From Pseudomonas alcaligenes (GTDB taxonomy: Bacteria > Pseudomonadota > Gammaproteobacteria > Pseudomonadales > Pseudomonadaceae): a stretch of DNA of 64,000 bases. Where the stretch lies: NCBI RefSeq assembly GCF_041729615.1, contig NZ_CP154874.1, positions 1,183,001 through 1,247,000 on the forward strand, given 5' to 3'. The position numbers and the translations under genes were made by a program. Of the stretch, positions 1-8,386 are shown one piece after another (within the stretch, counting starts at the first letter, position 1; each line of letters opens with the position of its first letter). The notes beneath the pieces were generated by a model, which was not told where the DNA came from, did no database searches, and saw only the letters and a program-made list of their open reading frames with translations.

Positions 1-1349
1 CCGAAGCTGTGGTAGCTGACCGGCACCGGCAGCGGCACGTTGACGCCAACCATGCCCACTTCGATCTCGTCGCAGAACAGGCGCGCGGCCTCACCGTCGC
101 GGGTGAACAGGCAGGTGCCGTTGCCGTACTCGTGGTCGTTGATCAGCTGCATGGCCTGTTCCAGGCTGCCGACGCGGACGATGCACAGCACCGGGCCGAA
201 GATTTCTTCCTGGTAGATGCTCATCTCCGGGGTGACGCGGTCGAACAGGGTGCCGCCGACGAAGAAGCCGGCCTCGTTGCCCGGCACGCTCAGGCTGCGG
301 CCGTCGACCACCAGCTGGGCGCCCTGGGCCACGCCGGCGTCGATGTAGCCCTTGACCTTGTCGCGCGCGGCGCCGGTGACCAGCGGGCCCATGTCGAGGC
401 CGCAGGAGGTGCCGGCACCGATCTTCAGCGCCTGGATCTTCGGCACCAGTTTTTCCACCAGGGCGTCGGCCACGTGGTCGCCCACCGCCACCACCACGGA
501 GATGGCCATGCAGCGCTCGCCGCAGGAGCCGTAGGCGGCGCCCATCAGGGCGTTGACGGTGTTGTCGAGGTCGGCGTCCGGCAGCACCACGGCGTGGTTC
601 TTGGCGCCGCCCAGGGCCTGTACGCGCTTACCGCGACGGTTGGCCTCGGTGTAGATGTATTCGGCGATCGGCGTGGAGCCGACGAAGCTGATGGCCTTGA
701 CCTCGGGGGCCTCGATCAGCGCGTCTACCGCTTCCTTGTCGCCGTTGATCACGTTGAGCACGCCGCGCGGCAGGCCGGCTTCGTGCAGCAGCTGGGCGAT
801 GAACAGGGTGGAGCTGGGGTCGCGCTCGGACGGCTTGAGGATGAAGCAGTTGCCGCAGACGATGGCCAGCGGGTACATCCACAGCGGCACCATGGCCGGG
901 AAGTTGAACGGGGTGATGCCGGCGACCACGCCCAGCGGCTGGAAGTCGCTCCAGCTGTCGATGTTAGGGCCGACGTTGCGGTTGTACTCGCCCTTGAGCA
1001 GCTCGGGGGCGCCGCAGGCGTACTCGACGTTCTCGATGCCGCGCTGCAGTTCGCCGACGGCGTCTTCGAGGGTCTTGCCGTGCTCTTCGCTGATCAGCGC
1101 GGCGATCTTGTCCTTGTTGGCTTCCAGCAGCTGCTTGAAGCGGAACATGACCTGGGCGCGCTTGGCCGGCGGGGTGTTGCGCCAGGCCGGGAAGGCGGCC
1201 TTGGCGGAGTCGATGGCGGCCTGGATGGTGCCGCGGTCGGCCAGCTCGACCTGGCGCACGGGCTCGCCGATGGACGGGTTGAAGACCGGCGCGGTGCGCT
1301 GGCCGCTCAGAACGATGTCGCCGTTGATCAGGTGGGCGATGGTGCTCAT
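1..1349 (-). CDS. bauC: CoA-acylating (methyl)malonate-semialdehyde dehydrogenase, 3' end cut by window
   Basis: This is an aldehyde dehydrogenase of the MmsA/BauC family. It oxidises 3-oxopropanoate (or methylmalonate semialdehyde) to acetyl-CoA (or propionyl-CoA) with NAD and CoA. About 449 residues are visible and the C-terminus runs off the left edge. The nucleophile sits in GSCGERC (Cys about residue 280), and the FNFPAMVPLWM and IYQEEIFGPVL motifs are typical of the family. The start chosen reads MSTIAHLINGD. It lies downstream of bauA on the same strand, with a paired palindromic repeat in between. The aminotransferase next door makes its aldehyde substrate, so bauC fits better than the valine-pathway mmsA, but the family alone does not separate the two. 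Confidence 0.93.
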   Translation of the reverse strand, partial: MSTIAHLINGDIVLSGQRTAPVFNPSIGEPVRQVELADRGTIQAAIDSAKAAFPAWRNTPPAKRAQVMFRFKQLLEANKDKIAALISEEHGKTLEDAVGELQRGIENVEYACGAPELLKGEYNRNVGPNIDSWSDFQPLGVVAGITPFNFPAMVPLWMYPLAIVCGNCFILKPSERDPSSTLFIAQLLHEAGLPRGVLNVINGDKEAVDALIEAPEVKAISFVGSTPIAEYIYTEANRRGKRVQALGGAKNHAVVLPDADLDNTVNALMGAAYGSCGERCMAISVVVAVGDHVADALVEKLVPKIQALKIGAGTSCGLDMGPLVTGAARDKVKGYIDAGVAQGAQLVVDGRSLSVPGNEAGFFVGGTLFDRVTPEMSIYQEEIFGPVLCIVRVGSLEQAMQLINDHEYGNGTCLFTRDGEAARLFCDEIEVGMVGVNVPLPVPVSYHSF

Positions 1350-1382
1350 GGGGTGCAATCTCTCAGTTGAATTCGGGTCAGT

Positions 1383-1483
1383 CCCCTCTCCCGTTTACGG
1401 GAGAGGGTTAGGGAGAGGGGCTTTGGCTTTTATGCTGCCGGCCGCCCTCTCCCTCGGCCCCTCTCCCATGAATGGGAGAGGGG
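1383..1483. repeat. paired CCCTCTCCC palindromic repeat (REPIN-like) between bauA and bauC
   Basis: Two units face each other. The first (1383-1420) is a hairpin CCCTCTCCC-loop-GGGAGAGGG followed by a box AGGGAGAGGGG. The second (1445-1483) is the reverse order, a box CCCTCTCCC followed by a hairpin with loop ATGAAT. It sits directly after the bauA stop and before bauC. The same unit recurs at four other places in the window. Confidence 0.8.
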
Positions 1484-1493
1484 AGGTAAAGCG

Positions 1494-2840
1494 TCAATCC
1501 AGCTTGTTCAGCACATCGCCCACGGCGTTGAACAGGGCGTCCAGCTGCTCGGGCTGAGTGTTGAAGGTCGGGCCGAACTGCAGGGTGTCGCCGCCGAAGC
1601 GCACGTAGAAGCCGGCGTTCCACAGCTTGATGCCGGCCTCGAACGGGCGGATCACCGCGTCGCCGTCGCGCGGGGCCAGCTGGATGGCGCCGGCCAGGCC
1701 GCAGTTGCGGATGTCGATCACGTGCTGGCTGCCCTTGAGGCTGTGCAGCTTCTCCTCGAACACCGGCGCCAGGGCGGCGGACTGCTCGATCAGGTGGTCA
1801 CGCTTGAGCAGCTCCAGGGTGGCCAGGCCGGCGGCGCAGGCGACCGGGTGGCCGGAGTAGGTGTAGCCGTGGCCGAACTCGACCATATGCTCCGGGGTAG
1901 CCTGCTGCATGAAGGTGTCGTAGATCTCCTTGGAGGCGATCACCGCGCCCAGCGGGATGGCACCGTTGGTGACCTGCTTGGCGGTGTTCATGATGTCCGG
2001 GGTGACGCCGAAGTACTCGGCACCGGTCCATTTGCCCATGCGGCCGTAGGCGGTGATCACTTCGTCGAAGATCAGCAGGATGTTGTGCTGGGTGCAGATC
2101 TCGCGCAGGCGCTGCAGGTAGCCCTGCGGCGGCACGATGACGCCGGCCGAGCCGGACATCGGCTCGACGATCACGGCGGCGATGTTGGAGGCGTCGTGCA
2201 GCTCGATCAGCTTGAGCAGCTCGTTGGCCAGCTCCACGCCGCCGGTCTCGGCCATGCCGCGGGTATAGGCCAGGTGCGGCTGCAGGGTGTGCGGCAGGTG
2301 GTCGGCGTCCATCATCTGGCCGAACATCTTGCGGTTGCCGCCGATGCCGCCGAGGCTGGTGCCGGCGATGTTCACGCCGTGGTAGCCACGGGCGCGGCCG
2401 ATGAACTTGGTCTTGCTCGGCTGGCCCTTCAGGCGCCAGTAGGCGCGGGCCATCTTCACCGAGGTGTCGGCGCACTCGGAGCCGGAGTCGGTGTAGAACA
2501 CGTGGTCGAGGCCGGCCGGGGTCAGCTCGGCGATCTGCTCGGCCAGGCGGAAGGACAGCGGGTGGCCGTACTGGAAGCCCGGCGCGTAGTCGAGGGTGCC
2601 GAGCTGCTTGGCCACGGCCTCCTGGATTTCCTTGCGGTTGTGGCCGGCGCCACAGGTCCACAGGCCGGACAGGCTGTCGAACACGCGGCGGCCCTTGTCG
2701 TCGATGAAGTGGTTGCCGTCGGCACCGACGATCAGGCGCGGGTCGCGCTTGAAGTTGCGGTTGGCGGAGAACGGCATCCAGTGGGCATCCAGCTTGAGCT
2801 GGCTGGCCAGGGACGGGGTGGCAGTCTGCGGCATGTTCAT
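1494..2840 (-). CDS. bauA: beta-alanine/omega-amino acid:pyruvate aminotransferase
   Basis: A class III, fold-type I PLP aminotransferase of 448 residues. It transfers the amino group of beta-alanine (and related omega-amino acids or beta-aminoisobutyrate) to pyruvate, giving 3-oxopropanoate for the next enzyme. The PLP lysine is Lys288 in NTAKQVTNG, and the cofactor-binding aspartate is in LIFDEVITAYGR. GLWTCGAGHNRKEIQ near residue 60 is characteristic of P. aeruginosa BauA. The start MNMPQT is chosen because GGAG lies 8-9 bases upstream; an in-frame ATG seven codons earlier lacks this. It is divergent from the LysR regulator. Confidence 0.93.
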   Translation of the reverse strand: MNMPQTATPSLASQLKLDAHWMPFSANRNFKRDPRLIVGADGNHFIDDKGRRVFDSLSGLWTCGAGHNRKEIQEAVAKQLGTLDYAPGFQYGHPLSFRLAEQIAELTPAGLDHVFYTDSGSECADTSVKMARAYWRLKGQPSKTKFIGRARGYHGVNIAGTSLGGIGGNRKMFGQMMDADHLPHTLQPHLAYTRGMAETGGVELANELLKLIELHDASNIAAVIVEPMSGSAGVIVPPQGYLQRLREICTQHNILLIFDEVITAYGRMGKWTGAEYFGVTPDIMNTAKQVTNGAIPLGAVIASKEIYDTFMQQATPEHMVEFGHGYTYSGHPVACAAGLATLELLKRDHLIEQSAALAPVFEEKLHSLKGSQHVIDIRNCGLAGAIQLAPRDGDAVIRPFEAGIKLWNAGFYVRFGGDTLQFGPTFNTQPEQLDALFNAVGDVLNKLD

Positions 2841-2895
2841 CGTGGCTCTCCAGAGCGGCACTGTGGTCTTGTTGCCAGAGAAGGTGCCACGGGCA

Positions 2896-2928
2896 TAAAG
2901 TCACGAAAATCCAAATCTTCGCACTTTA
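2896..2928. promoter_or_regulatory. candidate LysR operator between bauA and bauR
   Basis: An imperfect dyad lies midway in the 109-bp divergent spacer: TAAAGT-C-ACGAA on the left and TTCGC-ACTTTA on the right, about ten AT-rich bases apart. Size and position fit a LysR-type regulator controlling both itself and bauA. The match is by eye only. Confidence 0.45.
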
Positions 2929-2949
2929 AGTTCAGCCCGGACTAAACAT

Positions 2950-3870
2950 ATGAGCAGCCGCCGTTCCGACCCCCTGGCCCAGGTCAGCGACTTCGATATC
3001 CGCCTGCTACGCCTGTTCCGCAGCGTGGTCGAGTGCGGCGGCTTCTCCGCCGCGGAGAGCGTGCTGGGCATCGGCCGCTCGGCGATCAGCCAGCAGATGA
3101 GCGACCTGGAGCAGCGCCTGGGCCTGCGCCTGTGCCAGCGCGGCCGCGCCGGCTTCGCCCTGACCGAGGAGGGCCGCGAGGTGTACCAGTCGTCGCTGCA
3201 GCTGTTCGGCGCGCTGGAGAGCTTCCGCAACAACGTCAACGGCCTGCACCGCGAACTGCGCGGCGAGCTGCACATCGGCCTGACCGACAACCTGGTCACC
3301 GTGCCGCACATGCGCATCACCCACGCGTTGGCGCGGCTCAAGGAGCTGGGCCCGGACGTGCGCATCCAGATCCGCATGACGCCGCCCTCGGAGGTGGAAC
3401 AGGGCGTGCTGGACGGCAGCCTGCACGTCGGCGTGGTGCCGCAGAGCCACAGCCTGTCCGGCCTGGAGTACCAGCCGCTGTATGGCGAGCGCTCGCTGCT
3501 GTACTGCGCGGTGGGCCATCCCCTCTTCTATGTGGACGACGGCCAGCTGTCCGACACCCGCCTCAACGCCCAGGACGCCATCGCCCCGACCTTCCGCCTG
3601 CCGCCGGAGGTGCAGGCGCGCTACCAGGTGCTCAACTGCACGGCCAGCGCCTCGGACCGCGAGGGCATGGCCTTCCTCATCCTCACCGGGCGCTACATCG
3701 GCTACCTGCCGGACCACTACGCCCAGCAGTGGGTGCAGCAGGGCCGCCTGCGCGTGCTCAAGCCGGCCAGCCGTTTCTACGACCTGACCCTGGCCTCGGT
3801 GACGCGCAAGGGGCGGCGCCCGCAGCTGGTGCTGGAGACCTTCCTGGAGGCGCTGGCGAAGACCGGCTGA
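2950..3870 (+). CDS. bauR: LysR-family regulator of the beta-alanine genes
   Basis: A 306-residue LysR-type transcriptional regulator. The N-terminal winged helix-turn-helix spans about residues 15-75 (VVECGGFSAAESVLGIGRSAISQQMSDLE), followed by a substrate-binding domain from about residue 95. It is transcribed away from bauA across a 109-bp spacer holding a dyad. In P. aeruginosa the LysR regulator in this position (BauR) activates bauA and bauC in response to beta-alanine. The symbol rests on that context rather than on a diagnostic motif. No strong Shine-Dalgarno is visible before the ATG. Confidence 0.85.
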   Translation: MSSRRSDPLAQVSDFDIRLLRLFRSVVECGGFSAAESVLGIGRSAISQQMSDLEQRLGLRLCQRGRAGFALTEEGREVYQSSLQLFGALESFRNNVNGLHRELRGELHIGLTDNLVTVPHMRITHALARLKELGPDVRIQIRMTPPSEVEQGVLDGSLHVGVVPQSHSLSGLEYQPLYGERSLLYCAVGHPLFYVDDGQLSDTRLNAQDAIAPTFRLPPEVQARYQVLNCTASASDREGMAFLILTGRYIGYLPDHYAQQWVQQGRLRVLKPASRFYDLTLASVTRKGRRPQLVLETFLEALAKTG

Positions 3871-4089
3871 GCGAGCTGGAACGCCCGTGCCATCAGGCTT
3901 TTCGCCATTTTTCCAGCGAGCCAGATTGCGCCTTTTCGACGTTTTTCTGACACCCGATAGGGGGTTTTACCGAGCCGGCGGGCAGCTTCGTCTGAACAAC
4001 ACACGTTTTTGACGCCCGAGGGTTGTTTCGTGACCCGCGCTGGGGTATCAGTTCGCACACAAAACCGATCATCAGTACGGACCCCTCAG

Positions 4090-4752
4090 ATGTCAGCTGT
4101 TTCCTCCCCTGCTCCCAGCGCCGGCAAACCCGCCGGACGCATCCGCCAGAAGAACGAAAAAGCCATCATCGCCGCCGCCGAGGTGGAGTTCGCCCGCCAC
4201 GGCTACAAGGGCACCAGCATGAACAGCATCGCCCAGGCGGTGGGGCTGCCCAAGGCCAACCTGCACTACTACTTCAGCAGCAAGCTGGGCCTGTACATCG
4301 CCGTACTGAACAACATCCTCGACCAGTGGGACGCCACCTTCAGCAGCCTGAGCGCGGACGACGACCCGGCCCAGGCGCTGTCGCGCTACATCCGCGCCAA
4401 GATCGAGTACTCGCGCACCCAGCCGCTGGCCTCGCGCATCTTCGCCATGGAAGTGATCAGCGGCGGCCAGTACCTGACCGCCCACTACAACCAGGACTAC
4501 CGCGAGTGGTTCCGCCAGCGCGCCGGGGTGTTCCAGGCCTGGATCGACGCCGGCAAGATGGACCCGATCGACCCGGTGCACCTGATCTTCCTGCTTTGGG
4601 GCAGCACCCAGCACTACGCCGACTTCGCCAGCCAGATCTGCCTGTTCACCGGCAAGAACAGCCTGAAGAAGGCCGACTTCGAGGAAGCCGCCGACAACCT
4701 CGAGCGCATCATCCTCAAGGGCTGCGGCCTGACCCCGCCGGCCCGCGGCTGA
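4090..4752 (+). CDS. TetR-family regulator, RutR-like
   Basis: A TetR/AcrR regulator of 220 residues. The DNA-binding part (about residues 17-65) contains EVEFARHGYKGTSMNSIAQ and GLPKANLHYYFSSK. The C-terminal ligand domain resembles the RutR (YcdC) type, with a tryptophan-rich helix and LLWGSTQHYADF. RutR relatives in Pseudomonas sense pyrimidine breakdown products, and pyrimidine degradation yields beta-alanine and beta-aminoisobutyrate, the substrates of the neighbouring genes, so a link is likely but inferred. The ATG at 4090 is preferred; an upstream TTG at 4009 would add 27 poorly conserved-looking residues and has no ribosome-binding site. Confidence 0.85.
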   Translation: MSAVSSPAPSAGKPAGRIRQKNEKAIIAAAEVEFARHGYKGTSMNSIAQAVGLPKANLHYYFSSKLGLYIAVLNNILDQWDATFSSLSADDDPAQALSRYIRAKIEYSRTQPLASRIFAMEVISGGQYLTAHYNQDYREWFRQRAGVFQAWIDAGKMDPIDPVHLIFLLWGSTQHYADFASQICLFTGKNSLKKADFEEAADNLERIILKGCGLTPPARG

Positions 4753-4837
4753 CCTCGCCGGCCCGGCGCGCGACGGCGCGCCGGGCGGCCGCCCTCCCCC
4801 ACGCCCGCCATCCGCGCTACCCTGAGGAGACTTCGCC

Positions 4838-5455
4838 ATGCTCCCGGACCCGCGCATGAAAGCCCTGCTCCCGCCGGCCCTGGCCCTGGCCCTGCTGCTC
4901 GCCGCCTGCCAGAGCCCCAACCCCTACCGCGCCGAAGGCCAGCCGCTGCCGCCGGCACCGCCCGAGGCGGCCAACCATTTCGACCGCAGCGCCTACCCGG
5001 CCGCGCCGCGCGACTACGCGCGCTACCGCAACTGGGCCTGGCGCGAGCCGCCGGCCGGCAGCGCCTGGGCCGATGGCGCGCTGCTGGCCGAGGTGGTGGG
5101 CGCCGGCCTCGACCAGCGCGGCCTGCGCCCGGCCCGTGCCGGCACGGCCGCCGACCTGCAGGTCGGCGCCAGCCTGCACCTGGAGCGGCGCCAGTACCAG
5201 GTGCGCGACGACTACGGCAGCTACTACGGCCACGGCCCCTACGGCGACCACTACGGCCTGTACGGCAGCGTGCCGCTGGTGCGCACCTACGAGGTGGAGG
5301 TGGCGGTGGTGCGCATCGACCTGTACGACGGCGCCAGTGACCAGCCGCTGTGGAGCGGCAGCGCCGAGGCACGCAGCGAGGGCAGCCAGGGCGAGCGCGC
5401 CGAGGCCCTGCGCCGCGCGGTGGAAGATGCCCTCGGCGCCTACCCGCCGAACTGA
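4838..5455 (+). CDS. DUF4136 lipoprotein (first of two paralogues)
   Basis: A 205-residue predicted outer-membrane or periplasmic lipoprotein. The signal peptide ends in a lipobox LLAAC at about residues 22-26, followed by a short linker and a DUF4136 domain. Features seen are a Y-R-N-W segment near residue 65, an [20 protein letters not shown] block, and a Tyr/Gly-rich stretch ([19 protein letters not shown]) near residues 127-145. GAGGAG lies ten bases before the ATG at 4838; an internal ATG at 4856 would also leave a full lipoprotein signal. The next gene is a paralogue. The function of DUF4136 proteins is not established. Confidence 0.82.
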   Translation: MLPDPRMKALLPPALALALLLAACQSPNPYRAEGQPLPPAPPEAANHFDRSAYPAAPRDYARYRNWAWREPPAGSAWADGALLAEVVGAGLDQRGLRPARAGTAADLQVGASLHLERRQYQVRDDYGSYYGHGPYGDHYGLYGSVPLVRTYEVEVAVVRIDLYDGASDQPLWSGSAEARSEGSQGERAEALRRAVEDALGAYPPN

Positions 5456-5518
5456 AACGGTGCTTGCCGAACGCCGCCGCCTGGGGTTCGATAGGGGTTC
5501 TGCCCCGGAGGTTGCACC

Positions 5519-6079
5519 ATGTTCGCCCGCCTGCTCCTGCTGCCCGCCCTGCTACTCCTGGCCGCCTGCCAGACTGCCCGGGTCGAGCGCGACTACGACC
5601 AGCACCGTGATTTCGCCGCCTACCGCAGCTGGAGCTGGCAGGCGCCGGCCCTGCAGTACCGCCCGGACGACCCACGCATCCGCAGCGACCTCACCGAGCA
5701 GCGCCTGCGCCAGGCCATCGCCGAGCAGCTCGAGCAGCGCGGCCTGCGCCCGGCCCAGGCCGGCGGCACGGCGGACCTCAAGGTACAGGCCTGGCTGATC
5801 GTCGAGCAGCGCCAGGACCAGGTCAGCACCCATTACGGCGGCTACTGGGGCGATCCCTGGGGCGGCTTCTGGAGCGGCCCGGTGCACACCGAGACGCGCA
5901 CCCTGGACTACCGCGTGAGCACCCTGCAGATCGACCTGCTCGACGGCCGCGATGGCAAGCTGGTCTGGCGTGGCAGCGCCGAGCAGGTGCTGCGTCCGGC
6001 GCCGGAGACCCCGGCTGAGCGCGAGGCGGCCCTGCGTGCCAGGGTGGCCGAGATCATCGGCCAGTATCCGCCGCAATGA
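5519..6079 (+). CDS. DUF4136 lipoprotein (second paralogue)
   Basis: A 186-residue lipoprotein with signal peptide and lipobox LLAAC near residue 17, then a DUF4136 domain. It shares the architecture of the preceding gene: an R-S-W-S-W segment, the block LEQRGLRPAQAGGTADLKV, an aromatic/Gly-rich loop (HYGGYWGDPWGGFWSG) and a C-terminal GKLVWRGSAEQVL segment. A tandem duplication that has since diverged is the simplest reading. Its stop overlaps the start of the following acetyltransferase (ATGA), so the two are probably co-translated. No specific function can be assigned. Confidence 0.85.
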   Translation: MFARLLLLPALLLLAACQTARVERDYDQHRDFAAYRSWSWQAPALQYRPDDPRIRSDLTEQRLRQAIAEQLEQRGLRPAQAGGTADLKVQAWLIVEQRQDQVSTHYGGYWGDPWGGFWSGPVHTETRTLDYRVSTLQIDLLDGRDGKLVWRGSAEQVLRPAPETPAEREAALRARVAEIIGQYPPQ

Positions 6080-6564
6080 ACGACCGCCTGCTCGGCCATC
6101 GCCCGGCCACCGACGCCGACCTCGACCAGGTGGTGCAGTTCGTGCGCAACGCCGACGAGCTGTTCTTCGCCTTCCCCCGCGCCCACTGGCCGCTGACCCG
6201 CGAACAGCTGGCCGCTGCCTGCGCCGAACGCCAGGCCAGCACCCTGGCCCTGCTCGACGGCCGCCCGGCCGGTTTCGCCAATTTCTACCAGAGCGTCGCC
6301 GGCGACTACTGCGCCCTGGGTAACCTGATGATCGCGCCCTGGGCGCGCGGCCAGGGCGTGGCCCAGTACCTGGTCGGGGTGATGGAGCAGCTGGCCCGGC
6401 GCGACTTTGCCGCCCGCGAACTGCGGGTTTCCTGCTTCAACGACAACGGCGCCGGCCTGCTGCTCTATGCCGGCCTGGGCTATCGCCTGACGGGCCTGGT
6501 CGAGCGTCAGCGCGGCCAGCGCCGGGTGGCCCTGGTGCAGTTCGCCAAGCCCCTGCAAAGCTGA
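6076..6564 (+). CDS. GNAT-family N-acetyltransferase
   Basis: A 162-residue GNAT acetyltransferase. The acetyl-CoA-binding motif A is present as NLMIAPWARGQGVAQYLVG (about residues 79-97), followed by FNDNGAGLLLYAGLGYRLTG, the usual motif B region. The substrate is unknown. It overlaps the upstream DUF4136 gene by four bases (ATGA) and so likely shares its transcript. Confidence 0.85.
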   Translation: MNDRLLGHRPATDADLDQVVQFVRNADELFFAFPRAHWPLTREQLAAACAERQASTLALLDGRPAGFANFYQSVAGDYCALGNLMIAPWARGQGVAQYLVGVMEQLARRDFAARELRVSCFNDNGAGLLLYAGLGYRLTGLVERQRGQRRVALVQFAKPLQS

Positions 6565-6620
6565 CCGCAGGGACAGCAAAAAGGCATAATGCCGCCCCCA
6601 CGATTTGCCCGGAGACCTCC

Positions 6621-7064
6621 ATGCCCAACTGGTGGCTACTCGCCCTGCCCCTGCTCGCCGGCGCCATCATGCCGCTGCAGGCCGGTATCAACGGCCAGCT
6701 GGCCAAGCACCTGTCCAGCGTCATGGCCGCCGCCCTGGTGTCCTTCCTGGTCGGCACCGCCGCGCTGCTGATCATCGTCCTGGCGCAGCGCGAGGTCTCC
6801 GGCCTGGCCGCATTCAAGGGGCTGAACTGGTGGCACTGGAGCGGCGGCCTGCTCGGCGCCTTCTTCATCGTCACCGCGGCCTTCGCCGGGCCGCGCATCG
6901 GCGCCCTGCTGTTCACCGTGCTGGTGCTGGCCGGCCAGCTGGGCATGGCCCTGCTGCTCGACCACAACGGCTGGGCGGGCTTTCGCGAGGCGCCCATCAC
7001 CCTGGGCAAGATCGCCGGCCTGGCGCTGATCATCGGCGGGGTCTGGATGATCCGTCGCGGCTGA
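6621..7064 (+). CDS. DMT-superfamily transporter, YdcZ (DUF606) type
   Basis: A 147-residue inner-membrane protein with about five hydrophobic helices. It belongs to the YdcZ/DUF606 group of half-size EamA-like transporters: MPLQAGINGQLAKHL near the N-terminus, then GGLLGAFFIVTAAFAGPRIG. GGAGACC lies just before the ATG. Substrate unknown; such half-size proteins generally act as dimers. Confidence 0.85.
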   Translation: MPNWWLLALPLLAGAIMPLQAGINGQLAKHLSSVMAAALVSFLVGTAALLIIVLAQREVSGLAAFKGLNWWHWSGGLLGAFFIVTAAFAGPRIGALLFTVLVLAGQLGMALLLDHNGWAGFREAPITLGKIAGLALIIGGVWMIRRG

Positions 7065-7148
7065 ACAGGAGGCCAGGCGACGGAGTGCTGGCACTTTGCC
7101 GCGAGTCGACGTTATGCTGACGATCAGCCGATTTTGTGATCACAGCGC

Positions 7149-8273
7149 ATGGCTCCCGACGCACGCCCTCATCCCTCCGCCCACTTCGCCCTCTGGCGCG
7201 AAAGCCAGGACATGCGCGTGCGCACCCGCCTTGGCGGCATCTTCTACCTGCTGGCCTGGCTGCTGACCTGGGGCTTCAGCAGCACCCCGGCGGACATGAC
7301 CCTGTTCGGCTCGCTCGGCGCCGCCCTGTTCGCCCTGCTGCTGGCCCTGCGCTGGCTGCACCGATTGCCCAGCCAGGACAACGCGGCCAGCCTCGGCCAG
7401 TGGATCGACCGCCACTGGCTGCTGATCCATGTCACCTGCCTGAGCTGGGGCCTGGCCCACGCCTGGGCCCTGTGGCACCCGCAGTTCGAGCCGTCGCGGC
7501 TGATCGCCACCCTCAGCACCGTGGCCTTCAGCACCGCCATGGCCTTCAACTTCCCGATGCGCAAGCAGCGCTGCGTGGCCGCCATCTTCCTGATCTACCT
7601 GCCCGGCCTGGTCGTGCTGGCGCTGCACTGGGCGACCCAGGAGGCCCTGCTGGTGACCCTGGCCTTCTACCTGGCCTACCTGCTGCTGGCCCTCAACCGC
7701 AGCCACCGCGAGTACCACGCGACCCTCGACCTGGAACAGCAGCTGCTCGACCAGCGCGAGCGCTACGAGCAGCTCAGCCGTACCGACAGCCTGACCCAGC
7801 TGGGCAACCGCCTGCAGTTCAACAGCCTGTTCCCGGCCATGGTCGCCGGCGCCCGGCGCCAGGGCACTCCGCTGTCGCTGGTGCTGCTGGACATCGACTT
7901 CTTCAAGCGCATCAACGACCAGTACGGCCACAGCAGCGGCGACGCCTGCCTGAGCGCCTTCGCCGAGCGCATGCGCCAGGTGTTCCGCCGCGACAGCGAC
8001 GCCCTGCTGCGCCTGGGTGGCGAGGAATTCGGCGTGCTGATGCCGGGCACCGCACTGGAGCAGGCCCGCGAGCTGGCCGAACAGTTCCGCCGCGAACTCG
8101 CCGCCGACGGCTTCGAGCTGCAGGGCCAGAGCCTGCCGCTGACCACCAGCCTCGGCGTCGGCTGCCTGGAGCCCGGCGACGACAGCGCCGAATCCTTCTT
8201 CAAGCGGGTCGATGATGCGCTGTACCGGGCCAAGGCCGAGGGACGTGACAGGTTGGTTCTAGCGGCCCCCTGA
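7149..8273 (+). CDS. membrane diguanylate cyclase (GGDEF)
   Basis: A 374-residue protein with about six transmembrane helices (residues 25-190), a short coiled segment, and a GGDEF domain (about 205-370) that makes cyclic di-GMP from two GTP. The active-site motif is GGEEF in [15 protein letters not shown]. An intact product-inhibition site RDSD sits five residues upstream. There is no EAL or HD-GYP domain. The N-terminal membrane part is presumably the sensor; its signal is unknown. It stands alone, read towards a chemoreceptor gene. Confidence 0.9.
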   Translation: MAPDARPHPSAHFALWRESQDMRVRTRLGGIFYLLAWLLTWGFSSTPADMTLFGSLGAALFALLLALRWLHRLPSQDNAASLGQWIDRHWLLIHVTCLSWGLAHAWALWHPQFEPSRLIATLSTVAFSTAMAFNFPMRKQRCVAAIFLIYLPGLVVLALHWATQEALLVTLAFYLAYLLLALNRSHREYHATLDLEQQLLDQRERYEQLSRTDSLTQLGNRLQFNSLFPAMVAGARRQGTPLSLVLLDIDFFKRINDQYGHSSGDACLSAFAERMRQVFRRDSDALLRLGGEEFGVLMPGTALEQARELAEQFRRELAADGFELQGQSLPLTTSLGVGCLEPGDDSAESFFKRVDDALYRAKAEGRDRLVLAAP

Positions 8274-8276
8274 TTC

Positions 8277-8328
8277 TTGTACAAAAGTTATACAAACACG
8301 CTAGCAATACTCTGCGACAACTGTACAA
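8277..8328 (+). promoter_or_regulatory. three TGTACAA-type boxes upstream of the HBM chemoreceptor
   Basis: The boxes are TTGTACAA (8277-8284), TTATACAA (8288-8295) and CTGTACAA (8321-8328). Starts are 11 and 33 bases apart, that is one and three helical turns. The first is a perfect palindrome. No cognate regulator can be named from the sequence. Confidence 0.35.
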
Positions 8329-8386
8329 TCCTCTGACGCCATTAATTTGCCATCATCCGGCTCAGTTGGTTTCAGAGGAATACATC

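Noticed and set aside
7088..7102. Sigma-54-like TGGCAC before the membrane cyclase
   Set aside because: The downstream GC is one base too near and the -12 element is poor.
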